In this document: positions 52,917-62,300 of the stretch, one piece after another | Layout: every line of letters starts with the position of its first letter | Numbering within the stretch: position 1 is the first letter of the stretch | Source: Streptomyces lienomycini | GTDB lineage: Bacteria > Actinomycetota > Actinomycetes > Streptomycetales > Streptomycetaceae | Direction: 5' to 3' | NCBI RefSeq assembly: GCF_027947595.1 | Contig: NZ_CP116257.1 | Location: forward strand, 3,038,001 to 3,102,000 | DNA length: 64,000 bases | Made by a program: the position numbers and the translations under genes | The notes under the pieces: generated by a model | What the model was told of the DNA's origin: nothing | Seen by the model: only the letters and a program-made list of their open reading frames with translations | Database searches by the model: none

Positions 52917-54753
52917 ATGAGTATGCCGACTCATGTTCCCGTGACGATTTCTCTGCGGAACGCGAAGACCCTCCGGACGCCCTGGCCGTTCACCGGGCGG
53001 ACGGACGAACTGGAGCTGGTGCGCCGGTCCGTGGCGGCCGGACGGAGCGGCCTCGTGGTGACCGGAGCGGCGGGCTCCGGCAAGACACGGCTCGTGACGG
53101 AGGCCGTGCGCGGCACGGACTGCGCCCGAGCCGCCGGGACGCCCGAGACCCGGGACATCCCCTTCGCCGCGTTCGCACACCTGCTGCCGGAGACCGTCAC
53201 CCTGCACCGGGCGGTACAACTCCTGTCCGGCGTACGGCTGCTACTGGTCGACGACGCCCACCTGCTCGACGGCGCCTCCGCCGCCCTCGTGCACCAGCTC
53301 GCCGTGCACGGCCGCACCCGCCTCCTGGTCGTCGTCACCGACGGCGCCCCCGTGCCGGGCGCGGTGTCCCGGCTGTGGTCCGGGGAGCTGCTGCCGCGCC
53401 TCGCCCTGGAGCCCCTGCCCCGCGAGGAGACCGCCGAACTCCTCACGGCGGGGGCTCAGACTGACCTGGAGCCGCTCACCGTGGACCGGCTGCACCGCCT
53501 GTGCCGGGGAGACCTGCGGCTGCTGCGCGAGCTGTCGACCGCGGTGCGCGAGGAAGGGCTGCTCGTGCCGGTGCCGGACACGGGACGGCGCGCGTGGCGG
53601 GGACCGGTGCCGATCACCGCGACGGTGCGCGAGCGCACCGCCCACGTCCTCGACCGCCCCCGCACCGAGGAGCGGGAGACGCTCGAACGCCTCGCCTTCG
53701 CCGAACCCCTGCCCCTGGACCTGGACGCCCTCGACCTGGGAACGCTGGAACGCCTGGAGGCCGAGGGTCTGGTCACCGTCGACGACCACGGCGCCACCCG
53801 CCTCGCGCACCCCCTGCACGGCCCGGTGCTGCGCGCCGCCGCGGGCGGCTGCGGGCCCGGCGCCTGGCCCACGCCCCGGGCCGGTGCGGCCCCGCCCTGG
53901 AGGCGGAGCGGGCCGCGCTCGCCCTGGGCATCGAGCGGGCCGACGTACGGGCGACACGGACGCCCGTGGGGGAGTGGCTGGTCGCCGAGGGGCGCCGCTG
54001 CCCGCCCCGTACGCGGCGCTGCGGGCCCGGTTCGCACGGTTGCGCGGGCGGCTGCGCGACGCGGCCGCCTGGGCCCGCGAAGGACTGCGGACCAGCCCGG
54101 ACGATCCGTCCTGCCTGGACGAGCTCGCCCTGGCCGCAGCACAGTCGGGCGACGCCCCGACGGTGAGCGACGGCGCGGCCGGCACCCGCGGCCTTGGCAC
54201 CGCCTGGACCGCCGCCGCGCGCGGCGACCTCGACGAGGCGGTCCGGACGGCCGCCGCCGGGGGCGACCCGTACGACGCCGTCCGGCTCGGGGCGCCCGAG
54301 CGGGCGGCCGGCCTGCTGACCGGCGTCTTCGCCGCCCACGCCGACGCCCTCGCCCGCGAGGACGGACCGGCGCTCGACCGGGCGGCCGAGGAACTGGAGC
54401 GGCGCGGCTTCCTGCTGTTCGCGGCCGAGGCCCACGCCCAGGCGGTACGCGCCCACCGCGACCCGCGGGCCGCCCGCACCGCCCGGACCCGCGCCGTCGC
54501 CCTCGCCCGGCGCTGCCAGGACGCCCGCACCCCCGCCCTGTCCGGCCTGGTGCTCGGCGAACTCACCGCACGGCAGCGCCAGATCGTCACGCTCGCCGCC
54601 GCGGGCCTGAGCAACCGGCAGATCGCGGAGAGACTCACCCTGTCCGTCCGCACCGTCGGCAACCACCTCTACGGCGCCTACACCCGCCTGGGCGCCGGCG
54701 ACCGCGGTGCCCTGCCCTGGCTGATGGAACTCCCCGAGCCCCAACCGGCCTGA
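52917..54753 (+). pseudogene. LuxR-family AAA regulator broken by two frameshifts
   Basis: Three consecutive frames together make one protein. 52917 to about 53845 gives an ATPase (P-loop VVTGAAGSGKTRLV, Walker B LLLVDDAHLL). About 53846-53990, shifted by -1, gives LRARRLAHAPGRCGPALEAE. From about 53995, shifted by -1 again, come APYAALRARFARLRGRL and a LuxR HTH at the end (ELTARQRQIVTLAAAGLSNR, then QIAERLTLSVRTVGNHLYGA). Two single-base losses (or sequencing errors in G-runs) explain it. It is also shorter than typical ~900-residue relatives. Confidence 0.75.
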
Positions 54754-55226
54754 TCGGGCGGCCCGGCCCGGTGACGTGATCCGGGGGCGCGGTCGGGTGG
54801 CTTGGTGGGTGGCCTGTCCCGGCGGCTTGAGCCCGCGGCCCGGCCCGGCGACCTGCCCCTGCGGCGCGGTCGGGTGGCCGGTCCGGCGGCGTGATTCGGC
54901 GGCCCGGTCCAGTGGTCTGGTCCGGTGGGCCTGTCCCTGCGGCCCGTTCCGGGGGCTTGACCCCTACGGCCCGCTCGGATGATCTGATCCGGCGGCTTGA
55001 TTCTGCCGCTCGGTCGAGTGGGCTGTCCCTGCGGTCCGACCCTGCGGCCTGGCCCGGTGACCTGGCCCGGTGACCTGGCTCGGTGGCTGACCCGGCGGCC
55101 TGACCCAGCCGTCGGCTTCCGGACCGGCTCGCAAGCCGACTGGCGCACCGGCTCCCGAGCGGCCACGCGCACCGATGACCGAGCGGCCACGCGCACCGGC
55201 GACCGAGTGGCCACGCGGACCGGTTC
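54754..55226. repeat. Repeat-rich 473-bp spacer between convergent genes
   Basis: No convincing gene. The left part consists of degenerate 12-16-bp GGCGGCCTGACCC-like units (clearest 55039-55100, with GGTGACCTGGCCC-type copies). The right end is a 24-bp unit in three copies (55155, 55179, 55203) beginning CCGAGCGGCCACGCGCACCG, the third diverged, ending exactly at the CHAT stop codon. Probably expanded by slippage. Confidence 0.7.
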
Positions 55227-58178
55227 TCAGGCCGCCCCGAAGGCCGAGAAGGCCCAGCCCGTCGCCTGGTGCACCGCGTCGCCCGGCAGCGCGGCCCGGG
55301 CGTCGCGCAGCGCCTCCGCCAGGGACAGGCCGGCGTCCAGCCCCTTGTGCAGCGCGAGCATCAGCGGCACCACCGCGGCGTCGTTGACCGGCGCCGTGCA
55401 CGCCACCACCCCGGCCGTGCCCAGCGGCAGCAGCGCGGTGACCAGGCCGAGCAGCTCGTCGGCGCCGACGGACGCGAAGCGTGCGGTGTCGCAGCACGGC
55501 AGGATGATCCGGTACGGGCTGCGGTCCAGCCGTTCGAAGTCGTGCACGATGAGCGGCCCGTCCGCCATCCGCAGCGAGGAGAACAGGGGACTGTCCGCAC
55601 GGAACGTGCCGTGCGCCGCGATGTGTGCCAACGCGGCCCCGTCCAGCTCCCGCAGCACCCGGGGCACCCGCGCGTCGTCGCCCTCCAGCACGACGGTCCC
55701 GCCTCGGGGGGCGGCGCCGTCCCCGGGTACGTCCGGCAGCCCGCGCCCGCCACCGCCGGGACGCCCACGTTCCGAACCACCGTCTTCCCGGAGAGCGGAC
55801 CGAGCGGACCGAGCGTCCCCCGCGCCGCCGTCGACGGGCCGGGGGTCCCGCGGCGTGCCGCCGTCCGGCGGCACCGCATGTGTCCGGGACCGCTCCCCAC
55901 GGATCCCTTGCTCCCCTTGCTCCCTCTGGTCCAGGTGCTCCCCGTGGCTCCGGCGGTCCCCCCGCGGCAGCGGCTCCCGCGTTCCTGCCGGGGCTCCCGG
56001 CGGTCGCGGCTCCGCCGCGCTCCCTCCCCGCGGCCGCGTCCCGGCGTACCGGGCGGAGAGTTCCGGCACCTCGGCACCGCCGCTCGCCAGTCCCGGGCCG
56101 CGGACCAGGAGCTGGCGGCCGCCGGGCGGGGGAGCCGTGTCCCTCGCCCGCAGCCAACTGCTCGCCGACGGCGACACGCTAAGGACCCGTTCGCGCAGCG
56201 CGGGCAGCAGGGCCCACGGCACCCGGTGCAGCCGGCCCGGCGGGACCACGACGACCGGGCCGGAACCGAGGTGCGCCGCGGCGGGTCCGAGCAGCAACTC
56301 CTGAAGACGCGCGCCCGCCGCCTCCACCAACGGCAGGCGTGCCTCCGCCCCCGGATGGGCCAGCCGCCGCAGACCGGCCTGTACGTGCTCGGCCTCGCCC
56401 TCCGCCTCGGCCAGCAGCCCGGCCTCGAACCGTCGTACCCGCCCCTGCCCGCACAGCAGTACGTGCACCCGCCCGTCGAGCACCGCCAGCTCCACCAGCC
56501 GTACGTCGTCGCCCAGCCGCCGCAGCAGCCGCGCCACGTCGAACCGGTCGCCGTCGCCGGGCGCCTCGCCCCGCATGTGCAGGGTGCGGGAGCGGATCTC
56601 CCGTTCCAGGCGCCGCTGTTCGCGCTCCAGGGCGGGAGCGGGCCGGCCGCCCTCCGAGCGGGCCTCGTCCGCGCGGGAGGCCAGCTCCCGGAACGCCGTC
56701 ATGGTGCTCAGCAGCACCGGGTCGGCGGGCGGCCGGGTCGGCGGCGCCGACAGCACCGTAGCCCGCCAGCGCTCGCTCCACCCGAGCAACCGCCGCGGTC
56801 CGCCCGACACCAGCGACGCGCGCTGCGCCAACGCCGCCAGCTCCGCGCCCTGCGCGGTGGCCCGGGCCCGCAACTCCGAGGCGCCCAGCGTCATCCGGTG
56901 GTCGTCGAGGACGTCCAGGCCGCGCCGGCAGGCCTCCAGCACGCCCCGCGCCGACCCGGCCGCCCGCGCCCGCAGGGCCTGCGCCGCCCAGCCCGTCATC
57001 CGGGCCAGCGGCGGCCCGCTGTGCCGGCTGCGCGCGGCCACCGCAAGGTGCCGCTCCGCGTCCGCCGTCCAGCCGAGGTCCAGCGCGATCCGGCCCGCCA
57101 GCAGCGACGCCTCCGGCGCGGCCGGCGCCCCGAAGGCCACCAGCCGCTCCGCCACCGCGGCCGCGTCCGCGACCAGCCGGCCCGACCCGCGGCCCGTGGC
57201 GACCCGCGCCTCGATCAGCACCAGCCGGGCGTGCGTCTCGTACCAGGTGCGCCGCTGCCCGGCGAACAGCCGTACCGCGACGGCCGCGCGCGCGAGCGCG
57301 GTCTGCGGCTCGCCCGCCAGCCGGGCCGCCCGCGCCGCCACCAGCAGCAGCTCCGCCTTGCGGGTGGACTGCCCGCCGATCCCGTCCAGCGCGGCGACCG
57401 CCGCGTCCGCCTCGGTCAGCGCCTCCGTGGCGAGACCCGCCGCCATCAGCACCTCGCAGCGCCGGATGGTGAGCATGAACGTCGGCGTGCCCAGCTTCGC
57501 GTACCGCTCCTCCGCCTCGTCGAGGAGCCGCAGCGCCGCCGGCACGTCACCGGCACGGAACGCCGCCAGCCCCCGGCTCTCCACCGCGTCGGCCTTGTCG
57601 TGCTCCTGGCCCGTGGTGTCCCACAGCGCCTCCGCGGCGGTGAAGTCGGCGTCCGCCCGCTCCACCGAGCCGAGCGCCAGATGCACGGTCGCCCGCAGGG
57701 TCAGCGCCCGCGCCGTCCAGATCACGTCCTCGGCCTGCCGCAGCACCGGGATCGCCCGCCGCACGTCCTCCAGCGCCTCGCCGTGCCGGCCCAGCACCCA
57801 CCACACGTACGCACGCCGGTACAGCACCCGCGCCCGCGTGTGCCCGCTCCCGCGCGCCACGCCGCGCTCGAACGCGGCCAGCCCCGCCCGCGTACGCCCC
57901 GCGTGCACCAGCGCCACCCCGAGCGTGGCCAGGACGTCCGCCTCCCGTTCGGCGGAGTCGGCACGGGCGGCGAGGTCACGGGCGCGGCGCAGATGGGCCA
58001 GGGCCCGGCGGGTGTCGCCGAAGTCCCGCTGCCAGATACCGATCACCTGATGGGCGACCGAGGCGTGCAGCGGCGGGGGATCGGCGCCCAGCAACTCCTC
58101 CGCCCGCGTCAGCGCTTCGCCCGGGGCGGCGAACACCATCGGCAGCAGTTCGAGAACCGAGTCGTTTCGCGCCGTCAC
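55227..58178 (-). CDS. TPR-CHAT (caspase-like) protein
   Basis: 983 residues from GTG 58178. Residues about 15-450 are TPR-like helical repeats (EADVLATLGVALVHAGRTRA, RALTLRATVHLALGSVERAD). The C-terminal CHAT protease domain keeps its dyad: His856 in LAHIAAHGTFR and Cys in IILPCCDTARF (Cys895 or 896). About 130 residues of Gly/Arg/Pro-rich sequence interrupt the CHAT domain between strands. Cytoplasmic; divergent from an S8 protease-sigma factor operon with a shared dyad, suggesting a proteolytic signalling unit. Target unknown. Confidence 0.85.
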   Translation of the reverse strand: MTARNDSVLELLPMVFAAPGEALTRAEELLGADPPPLHASVAHQVIGIWQRDFGDTRRALAHLRRARDLAARADSAEREADVLATLGVALVHAGRTRAGLAAFERGVARGSGHTRARVLYRRAYVWWVLGRHGEALEDVRRAIPVLRQAEDVIWTARALTLRATVHLALGSVERADADFTAAEALWDTTGQEHDKADAVESRGLAAFRAGDVPAALRLLDEAEERYAKLGTPTFMLTIRRCEVLMAAGLATEALTEADAAVAALDGIGGQSTRKAELLLVAARAARLAGEPQTALARAAVAVRLFAGQRRTWYETHARLVLIEARVATGRGSGRLVADAAAVAERLVAFGAPAAPEASLLAGRIALDLGWTADAERHLAVAARSRHSGPPLARMTGWAAQALRARAAGSARGVLEACRRGLDVLDDHRMTLGASELRARATAQGAELAALAQRASLVSGGPRRLLGWSERWRATVLSAPPTRPPADPVLLSTMTAFRELASRADEARSEGGRPAPALEREQRRLEREIRSRTLHMRGEAPGDGDRFDVARLLRRLGDDVRLVELAVLDGRVHVLLCGQGRVRRFEAGLLAEAEGEAEHVQAGLRRLAHPGAEARLPLVEAAGARLQELLLGPAAAHLGSGPVVVVPPGRLHRVPWALLPALRERVLSVSPSASSWLRARDTAPPPGGRQLLVRGPGLASGGAEVPELSARYAGTRPRGGSAAEPRPPGAPAGTREPLPRGDRRSHGEHLDQREQGEQGIRGERSRTHAVPPDGGTPRDPRPVDGGAGDARSARSALREDGGSERGRPGGGGRGLPDVPGDGAAPRGGTVVLEGDDARVPRVLRELDGAALAHIAAHGTFRADSPLFSSLRMADGPLIVHDFERLDRSPYRIILPCCDTARFASVGADELLGLVTALLPLGTAGVVACTAPVNDAAVVPLMLALHKGLDAGLSLAEALRDARAALPGDAVHQATGWAFSAFGAA

Positions 58179-58228
58179 CCCACGGATGGTAGTGCTCCGG
58201 AACCACGTCACACAGGTGCGAGTCTGTA

Positions 58229-58257
58229 TCAATCAGCCGCCCCCGGACTCTGATTGA
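58229..58257. promoter_or_regulatory. Inverted repeat between divergent CHAT and S8 genes
   Basis: TCAATCAG (58229-58236) and CTGATTGA (58250-58257) are exact reverse complements 13 bp apart. TTGACG overlapping the right arm could be the -35 of the S8 operon. Two CCGCGGTCCCG direct repeats (58261 and 58285) follow. A shared operator is likely. Confidence 0.55.
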
Positions 58258-58358
58258 CGACCGCGGTCCCGGCCGTGGTCAGGGCCGCGGTCCCGACCGC
58301 GGCCCACGACCGAAGCCGCGACCGTCGTCACCGCCGCCGCCTCAGTGGAGGACAAGCC

Positions 58359-59792
58359 ATGGCACCACAGCGATTCCGCGAGCAGTTCGACCAGATCCAG
58401 CGCTCGATGCCGGACGTCCCGCTGGTGATGGGCCCGGACGACTCCGCCGAGTTCTTCTACGAGAAGGGCGTCGTCCTCGCCCGCGACGGCGAGGAGGCCC
58501 GCCTCGTCGAGGACACCGTGCGCGACCACTTCACCACCATGGCCGGCCTGACACCGGACCACGTGCGCCGGACGAGCCCCGAGACCAACCGCACCGGCAT
58601 CACCCGCATCCAGGTCGCCGACCCCGGCGAGGGCGACGGCGGCGGCGACCCCACCGTCGCCCACGCCCTGCGCTCCCTGAGAACGATGGAGGGCCGCGCC
58701 GGCCGCCGGCTGATCAGCCGCAACCACGTCGTCTCCATCGCCGTCAACGCCTGCCCCGGCGACGAGCCCGTGCCCGTCCCCCTGAGCGAGCCGCCGAACC
58801 CGGCCGCCGACGGGACGCCGTACGACGCCGGGACGGCCGTCGGCGTCCTCGTCATCGACACCGGTCTCATGCACGACTACCGGTCCTACCCCCTGCTCGC
58901 CCACACCGACGGCGACGCACAGATCAAGGAGTGCGACGACGACGGCGTCCTGTGCCAGTACGTCGGCCACGGGACCTTCATCGCCGGGCTCGTCGCCGCC
59001 GTCGCCCCCAACACCGAGGTGACGGTCCGCAACACGCTCAACGACGCGGGCGCGATCCTCGAGTCCGAGCTGGGCGAGAAGCTCTTCGAGGCCGTCGACC
59101 GCGACGGCTGGCCCGAGGTCCTCAGCCTCTCCGCGGGCACCTCCAACGGCCGCACCGACGGCCTGCTCGGCGTCCACGCCTTCATGGAGGAACTCCGCGG
59201 CCGGCGCACCCTCCTGGTGGCCGCCGCGGGCAACAACGCCAGCGCCACGCCCTTCTGGCCCGCCGCCTACGCCACCCTGCCCGGCTGGGAGGACTCGGTA
59301 CTGTCGATCGGCGCGCTGCGCTGCGACGGCGAGCACGGCGCCTGTTTCAGCAACCACGGCGCCTGGGTCCGGGCCTACGCCCCCGGCGAGCGGCTCACCA
59401 GCGCGCTGACCGGCTTCGGGACACCCGTGCCCTACGTCTACCAGCACTCCACGTACGACGACTGCCGGTTCGGGTTCACCTACCCCTGCACCTGCCAGTA
59501 CCCCCCGCACAACGGGGTGCTGAGCGAGCCGGGCGACGCGCCCGCCAAGCCGGACCAGGTGATGTTCGAGGGGCACGCCCAGTGGAGCGGCACCTCCTTC
59601 GCCACCCCCGTGGTCGCCGGCCTGGTCGCCTCGCGCATGACGGCGCACCAGGAGACCGACCCGCGCGTGGCCGGCAGACGACTGCTCGCGGCCACCACCG
59701 AGTACGCGGAGGTGCGCGGGGCGCACGTGCCCGCGCTGCTCCCACCCACCTGGCGCCCGGTCGCCGTCGACCCGTCGGCAGGCGGGTCGTGA
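58359..59792 (+). CDS. Intracellular S8 (subtilisin) family serine protease
   Basis: 477 residues with the complete triad: Asp167 in VLVIDTG, His204 in GHGTFIAG, Ser413 in GTSFATPV, and oxyanion Asn292 in AAAGNNAS. A 150-residue N-terminal region, not a signal peptide, precedes the catalytic domain, so the enzyme is probably cytoplasmic; the extra region may be a propeptide or docking domain. Several Cys lie in a CRFGFTYPCTCQ insert. ATG 58359 follows GGAGG. Divergent from CHAT and followed by the sigma factor. Confidence 0.87.
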   Translation: MAPQRFREQFDQIQRSMPDVPLVMGPDDSAEFFYEKGVVLARDGEEARLVEDTVRDHFTTMAGLTPDHVRRTSPETNRTGITRIQVADPGEGDGGGDPTVAHALRSLRTMEGRAGRRLISRNHVVSIAVNACPGDEPVPVPLSEPPNPAADGTPYDAGTAVGVLVIDTGLMHDYRSYPLLAHTDGDAQIKECDDDGVLCQYVGHGTFIAGLVAAVAPNTEVTVRNTLNDAGAILESELGEKLFEAVDRDGWPEVLSLSAGTSNGRTDGLLGVHAFMEELRGRRTLLVAAAGNNASATPFWPAAYATLPGWEDSVLSIGALRCDGEHGACFSNHGAWVRAYAPGERLTSALTGFGTPVPYVYQHSTYDDCRFGFTYPCTCQYPPHNGVLSEPGDAPAKPDQVMFEGHAQWSGTSFATPVVAGLVASRMTAHQETDPRVAGRRLLAATTEYAEVRGAHVPALLPPTWRPVAVDPSAGGS

Positions 59793-59863
59793 ACGGTCTG
59801 CTGCCGGTCGGAACCACCCGCTCCACGGCGTACGATGACGTGTCGTACACGAGGGGTGGGACC

Positions 59864-60439
59864 GTGGACCGTGCAGATGTCGGGGCGCTCGTCCAGTCGG
59901 CCGCCGACGGGGACGCGGCGGCCTGGAAGTCACTGGTGGACGGGCTCGGCCCGCTGGTGTGGTCCGTCGTGCGGGCGCACGGGCTCTCCGACGCCGACGC
60001 GCACGAGGTGTACCAGACCGCCTGGTTCCGGTTCGCCCAGCACCTGGGACGCATCAGGGAACCGGAGAAGACCGGCTCCTGGCTGGCCAGTACGGCACGG
60101 CACGAGTGCCTGAAGCTGCTCAAGGCCTCGAAGCGGTGGACGCCGACCGACGATCCGCAGCTGCTCGACCGGCCGAGCGAGGACCGTACGCCGGAGGAGT
60201 CGGTGCTCGACTCCGAGGAGGCCGCGGCGCAGACCGAGCGCGTGCGGCTGCTGTGGCAGGAGTTCGAAGAACTGGGCGAGCGCTGCCGCCAGTTGCTGCG
60301 GGTGCTGATCGCCTCGCCGCCGCCCAGTTATCAGGAGGTGTCCGCCGCGCTGGGTATCGCGGTGGGCAGCATCGGGCCGATGCGCCAGCGCTGTCTGCGC
60401 CGGCTGCGGGCCCGGCTCGAGGCACGGGGGACGAAATGA
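59864..60439 (+). CDS. ECF-type RNA polymerase sigma factor
   Basis: 191 residues from GTG 59864 (GAGGGGTGGG upstream); GTG 59789, overlapping the protease stop, would add 25 residues. Region 2 is seen in VVRAHGLSDADAHEVYQTAW with FRFAQHLGRI and ARHECLKLLK, region 4 in VLIASPPPSYQEVSAALGIA with GSIGPMRQRCLRRLRARL. Belongs to the group that lacks a classic membrane anti-sigma partner. Coupled by an ATGA overlap to the acidic protein. Confidence 0.87.
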   Translation: MDRADVGALVQSAADGDAAAWKSLVDGLGPLVWSVVRAHGLSDADAHEVYQTAWFRFAQHLGRIREPEKTGSWLASTARHECLKLLKASKRWTPTDDPQLLDRPSEDRTPEESVLDSEEAAAQTERVRLLWQEFEELGERCRQLLRVLIASPPPSYQEVSAALGIAVGSIGPMRQRCLRRLRARLEARGTK

Positions 60440-60987
60440 GCGACCTGAACGACGACTACGACGACTACGACGACGATGACGACCGCGGCGACCGCGGCGA
60501 CTCGGCTGACTCCCGCGAGGGCGGGCGGCACGACGGGGCGTTCCCGGACGGAGAGGCGGGCGCCGACCTCCTGGAGGAGGAACTGCGGCAGGCCGCGGCG
60601 ATCCTGGACCCGGTCCCGGCCGGGCTGCGGCAGGTCGCCGTCGACGCCTTCGCCCTGCACGACCTGGAGGCCCGCGTCGCCGAGCTGGCCTTCGACTCGC
60701 TGGTCGACGCCATCCCGGTCAGAGGAGCGAGCGCCCCGCCGCGGATGCTGACCTTCCGCACCGAAGCGGTGACCGTCGACGTCGAGGTGACCGCGGACGG
60801 CCTGATCGGCCAGCTGCTGCCGCCGGGACCGGCCGGCATCGAGGTGCTGAGCGGCCCGCGGGCCCACGCGCGGCTGACGGCGGACGACCTGGGCCGGTTC
60901 AGCGGCGAGGCCCCGCCCGCCGGGCCGTTCGCGCTCAGGCTGCGGACCGGCGGGGAAGTGGTCGTCACGGAGTGGCTGCGGGCCTGA
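60436..60987 (+). CDS. Small acidic protein partnered with the sigma factor
   Basis: 183-residue soluble protein. Residues 1-40 are an Asp-rich acidic tail (DDYDDYDDDDDRGDRGD), 45-85 are helical (LLEEELRQAAAILDPVPAGL, VAVDAFALHDLEARVAELAF) and the rest is beta-rich (MLTFRTEAVTVDVEV, LRLRTGGEVVVTEWL). Overlap with the sigma gene suggests stoichiometric expression; it may be an inhibitor of the sigma factor or a protease substrate. Family not recognised. Confidence 0.72.
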   Translation: MSDLNDDYDDYDDDDDRGDRGDSADSREGGRHDGAFPDGEAGADLLEEELRQAAAILDPVPAGLRQVAVDAFALHDLEARVAELAFDSLVDAIPVRGASAPPRMLTFRTEAVTVDVEVTADGLIGQLLPPGPAGIEVLSGPRAHARLTADDLGRFSGEAPPAGPFALRLRTGGEVVVTEWLRA

Positions 60988-60996
60988 GCCCGCCGT

Positions 60997-62220
60997 CTAC
61001 CAGGCGCAGGGCAGGGTGCGGGGACCCCGGATCATGGTCTTGCGGCGCCAGGCCACCTGGTCCGCGGGGACCGCGAGCCGCAGCCCCGGCAGCCGTTCCA
61101 GCAGGGTGTCGACGAGGAGTTCGGTCTGCATCCGGGCCAGCACGGCACCCGTGCAGAAGTGGTGCCCGTTGCCGAAGGCCACGTGTGGGTTGGGAGCCCG
61201 GTCGAGGTCGATGCGGTCCGGGTCGGGGAAGACGTCCGGATCGCGGTTGGCGGCCAGGTAGGAGACGTACACCGGGTCGCCCGCGGCGACGCGGACCCCG
61301 TGGACCTCGACGTCCTCCAGGGCGATGCGGGCCAGGCCCACCGAGGTGCGGTGCGAGATCCAGCGCAGCAACTCGTCCAGGGCCGTGCCCCGGGCCTCGG
61401 GGCGCTCCCGCATCCGCGCCATCAGCTCGGGCCGGGTGAGCAGCAGGAACAGCATCTGTCCGACGTTGTGCGTGACGGCCTCGCCGCCGATCTGCAGCGG
61501 CCCCGCGAGTCCGACGGCCTCCGTCTCGCCGACCTCGCCGCGGGCGACGGCCGCGCCGAGCATCGAGTACACGTCGTCGCCACCGCCGCCGGCCCGGGCG
61601 CGGACGGTCTCGGTGATCCACCCGTACAGGCCCTGCTTGGCCCGCTCGGCGGCCTCGGCGCCGCCGGACGTGGAGATGATCTGCCGGGTCCAGGAGTGCA
61701 CGCGCTCCCGGTCGGCGGCCGGTACGCCCATCACCTCGCTGACGACGGCGATCGGGAAGGGCTCCAGGACCCGCTCGACCAGGTCCGCCGGCGGGTTCTC
61801 CAGCAGGATCGCGTCGACCAGGCCGTCGAGGATCTCCTGGGCCCGCGGCCGCAGCCCCTTCGCCGTGCCCACGGTGAACGCGCCCGCGACCGCGCGCCGC
61901 AGCCGGTTGTGGTCGGGCTGGTCGGCGAAGGCGAGCGAGCCGGGGCGCGGCTTGAAGTGCGGCGCCAGGCGCGTGATCCGGCGCCGCGTCACCTCGGAAC
62001 GCCCGAAGCGCGGATCGTTGGTGATCGCCTTCACGTCGTCGTACCGCGTGGCCAGCCAGGCCCAGCCCTCGCCGTGCGGCAGCCGGACGCGGGTCAACGG
62101 CCCCTCGCGCATCAGGTCGGCGAGGACCGGGTCGAACTCCGGGCCGTCCAGGTCCAGGGCGGGCCAGTCCCGCACGGGGGGCGGTGACTGGCCGGTGAGC
62201 GTGGTGGTCTCCTGCGTCAT
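60997..62220 (-). CDS. Cytochrome P450
   Basis: 407-residue bacterial P450. Heme-binding loop FGNGHHFCTGAVLAR with the thiolate Cys, ExxR in LDELLRWISHR, and an I-helix GGEAVTHN. The usual Ala-Gly-x-x-Thr is partly changed, Thr being kept. It needs ferredoxin and reductase from elsewhere. Ends 10 nt from the convergent acidic-protein gene. The substrate is unknown. Confidence 0.9.
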   Translation of the reverse strand: MTQETTTLTGQSPPPVRDWPALDLDGPEFDPVLADLMREGPLTRVRLPHGEGWAWLATRYDDVKAITNDPRFGRSEVTRRRITRLAPHFKPRPGSLAFADQPDHNRLRRAVAGAFTVGTAKGLRPRAQEILDGLVDAILLENPPADLVERVLEPFPIAVVSEVMGVPAADRERVHSWTRQIISTSGGAEAAERAKQGLYGWITETVRARAGGGGDDVYSMLGAAVARGEVGETEAVGLAGPLQIGGEAVTHNVGQMLFLLLTRPELMARMRERPEARGTALDELLRWISHRTSVGLARIALEDVEVHGVRVAAGDPVYVSYLAANRDPDVFPDPDRIDLDRAPNPHVAFGNGHHFCTGAVLARMQTELLVDTLLERLPGLRLAVPADQVAWRRKTMIRGPRTLPCAW

Positions 62221-62300
62221 CCCCCCACCCTCGCCGCGCACCCGCCGGGCTGTCGCGCGGGAGTGCTCCAGCCGGTGGTGGCCGGACCGGCCGACGGCCC

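Noticed and set aside
54678..55214. 178-codon minus-strand frame with VRVAA-type repeats in the spacer
   Set aside because: It follows the DNA repeats, has no family likeness, and the plus strand is equally open; treated as non-coding repeat.
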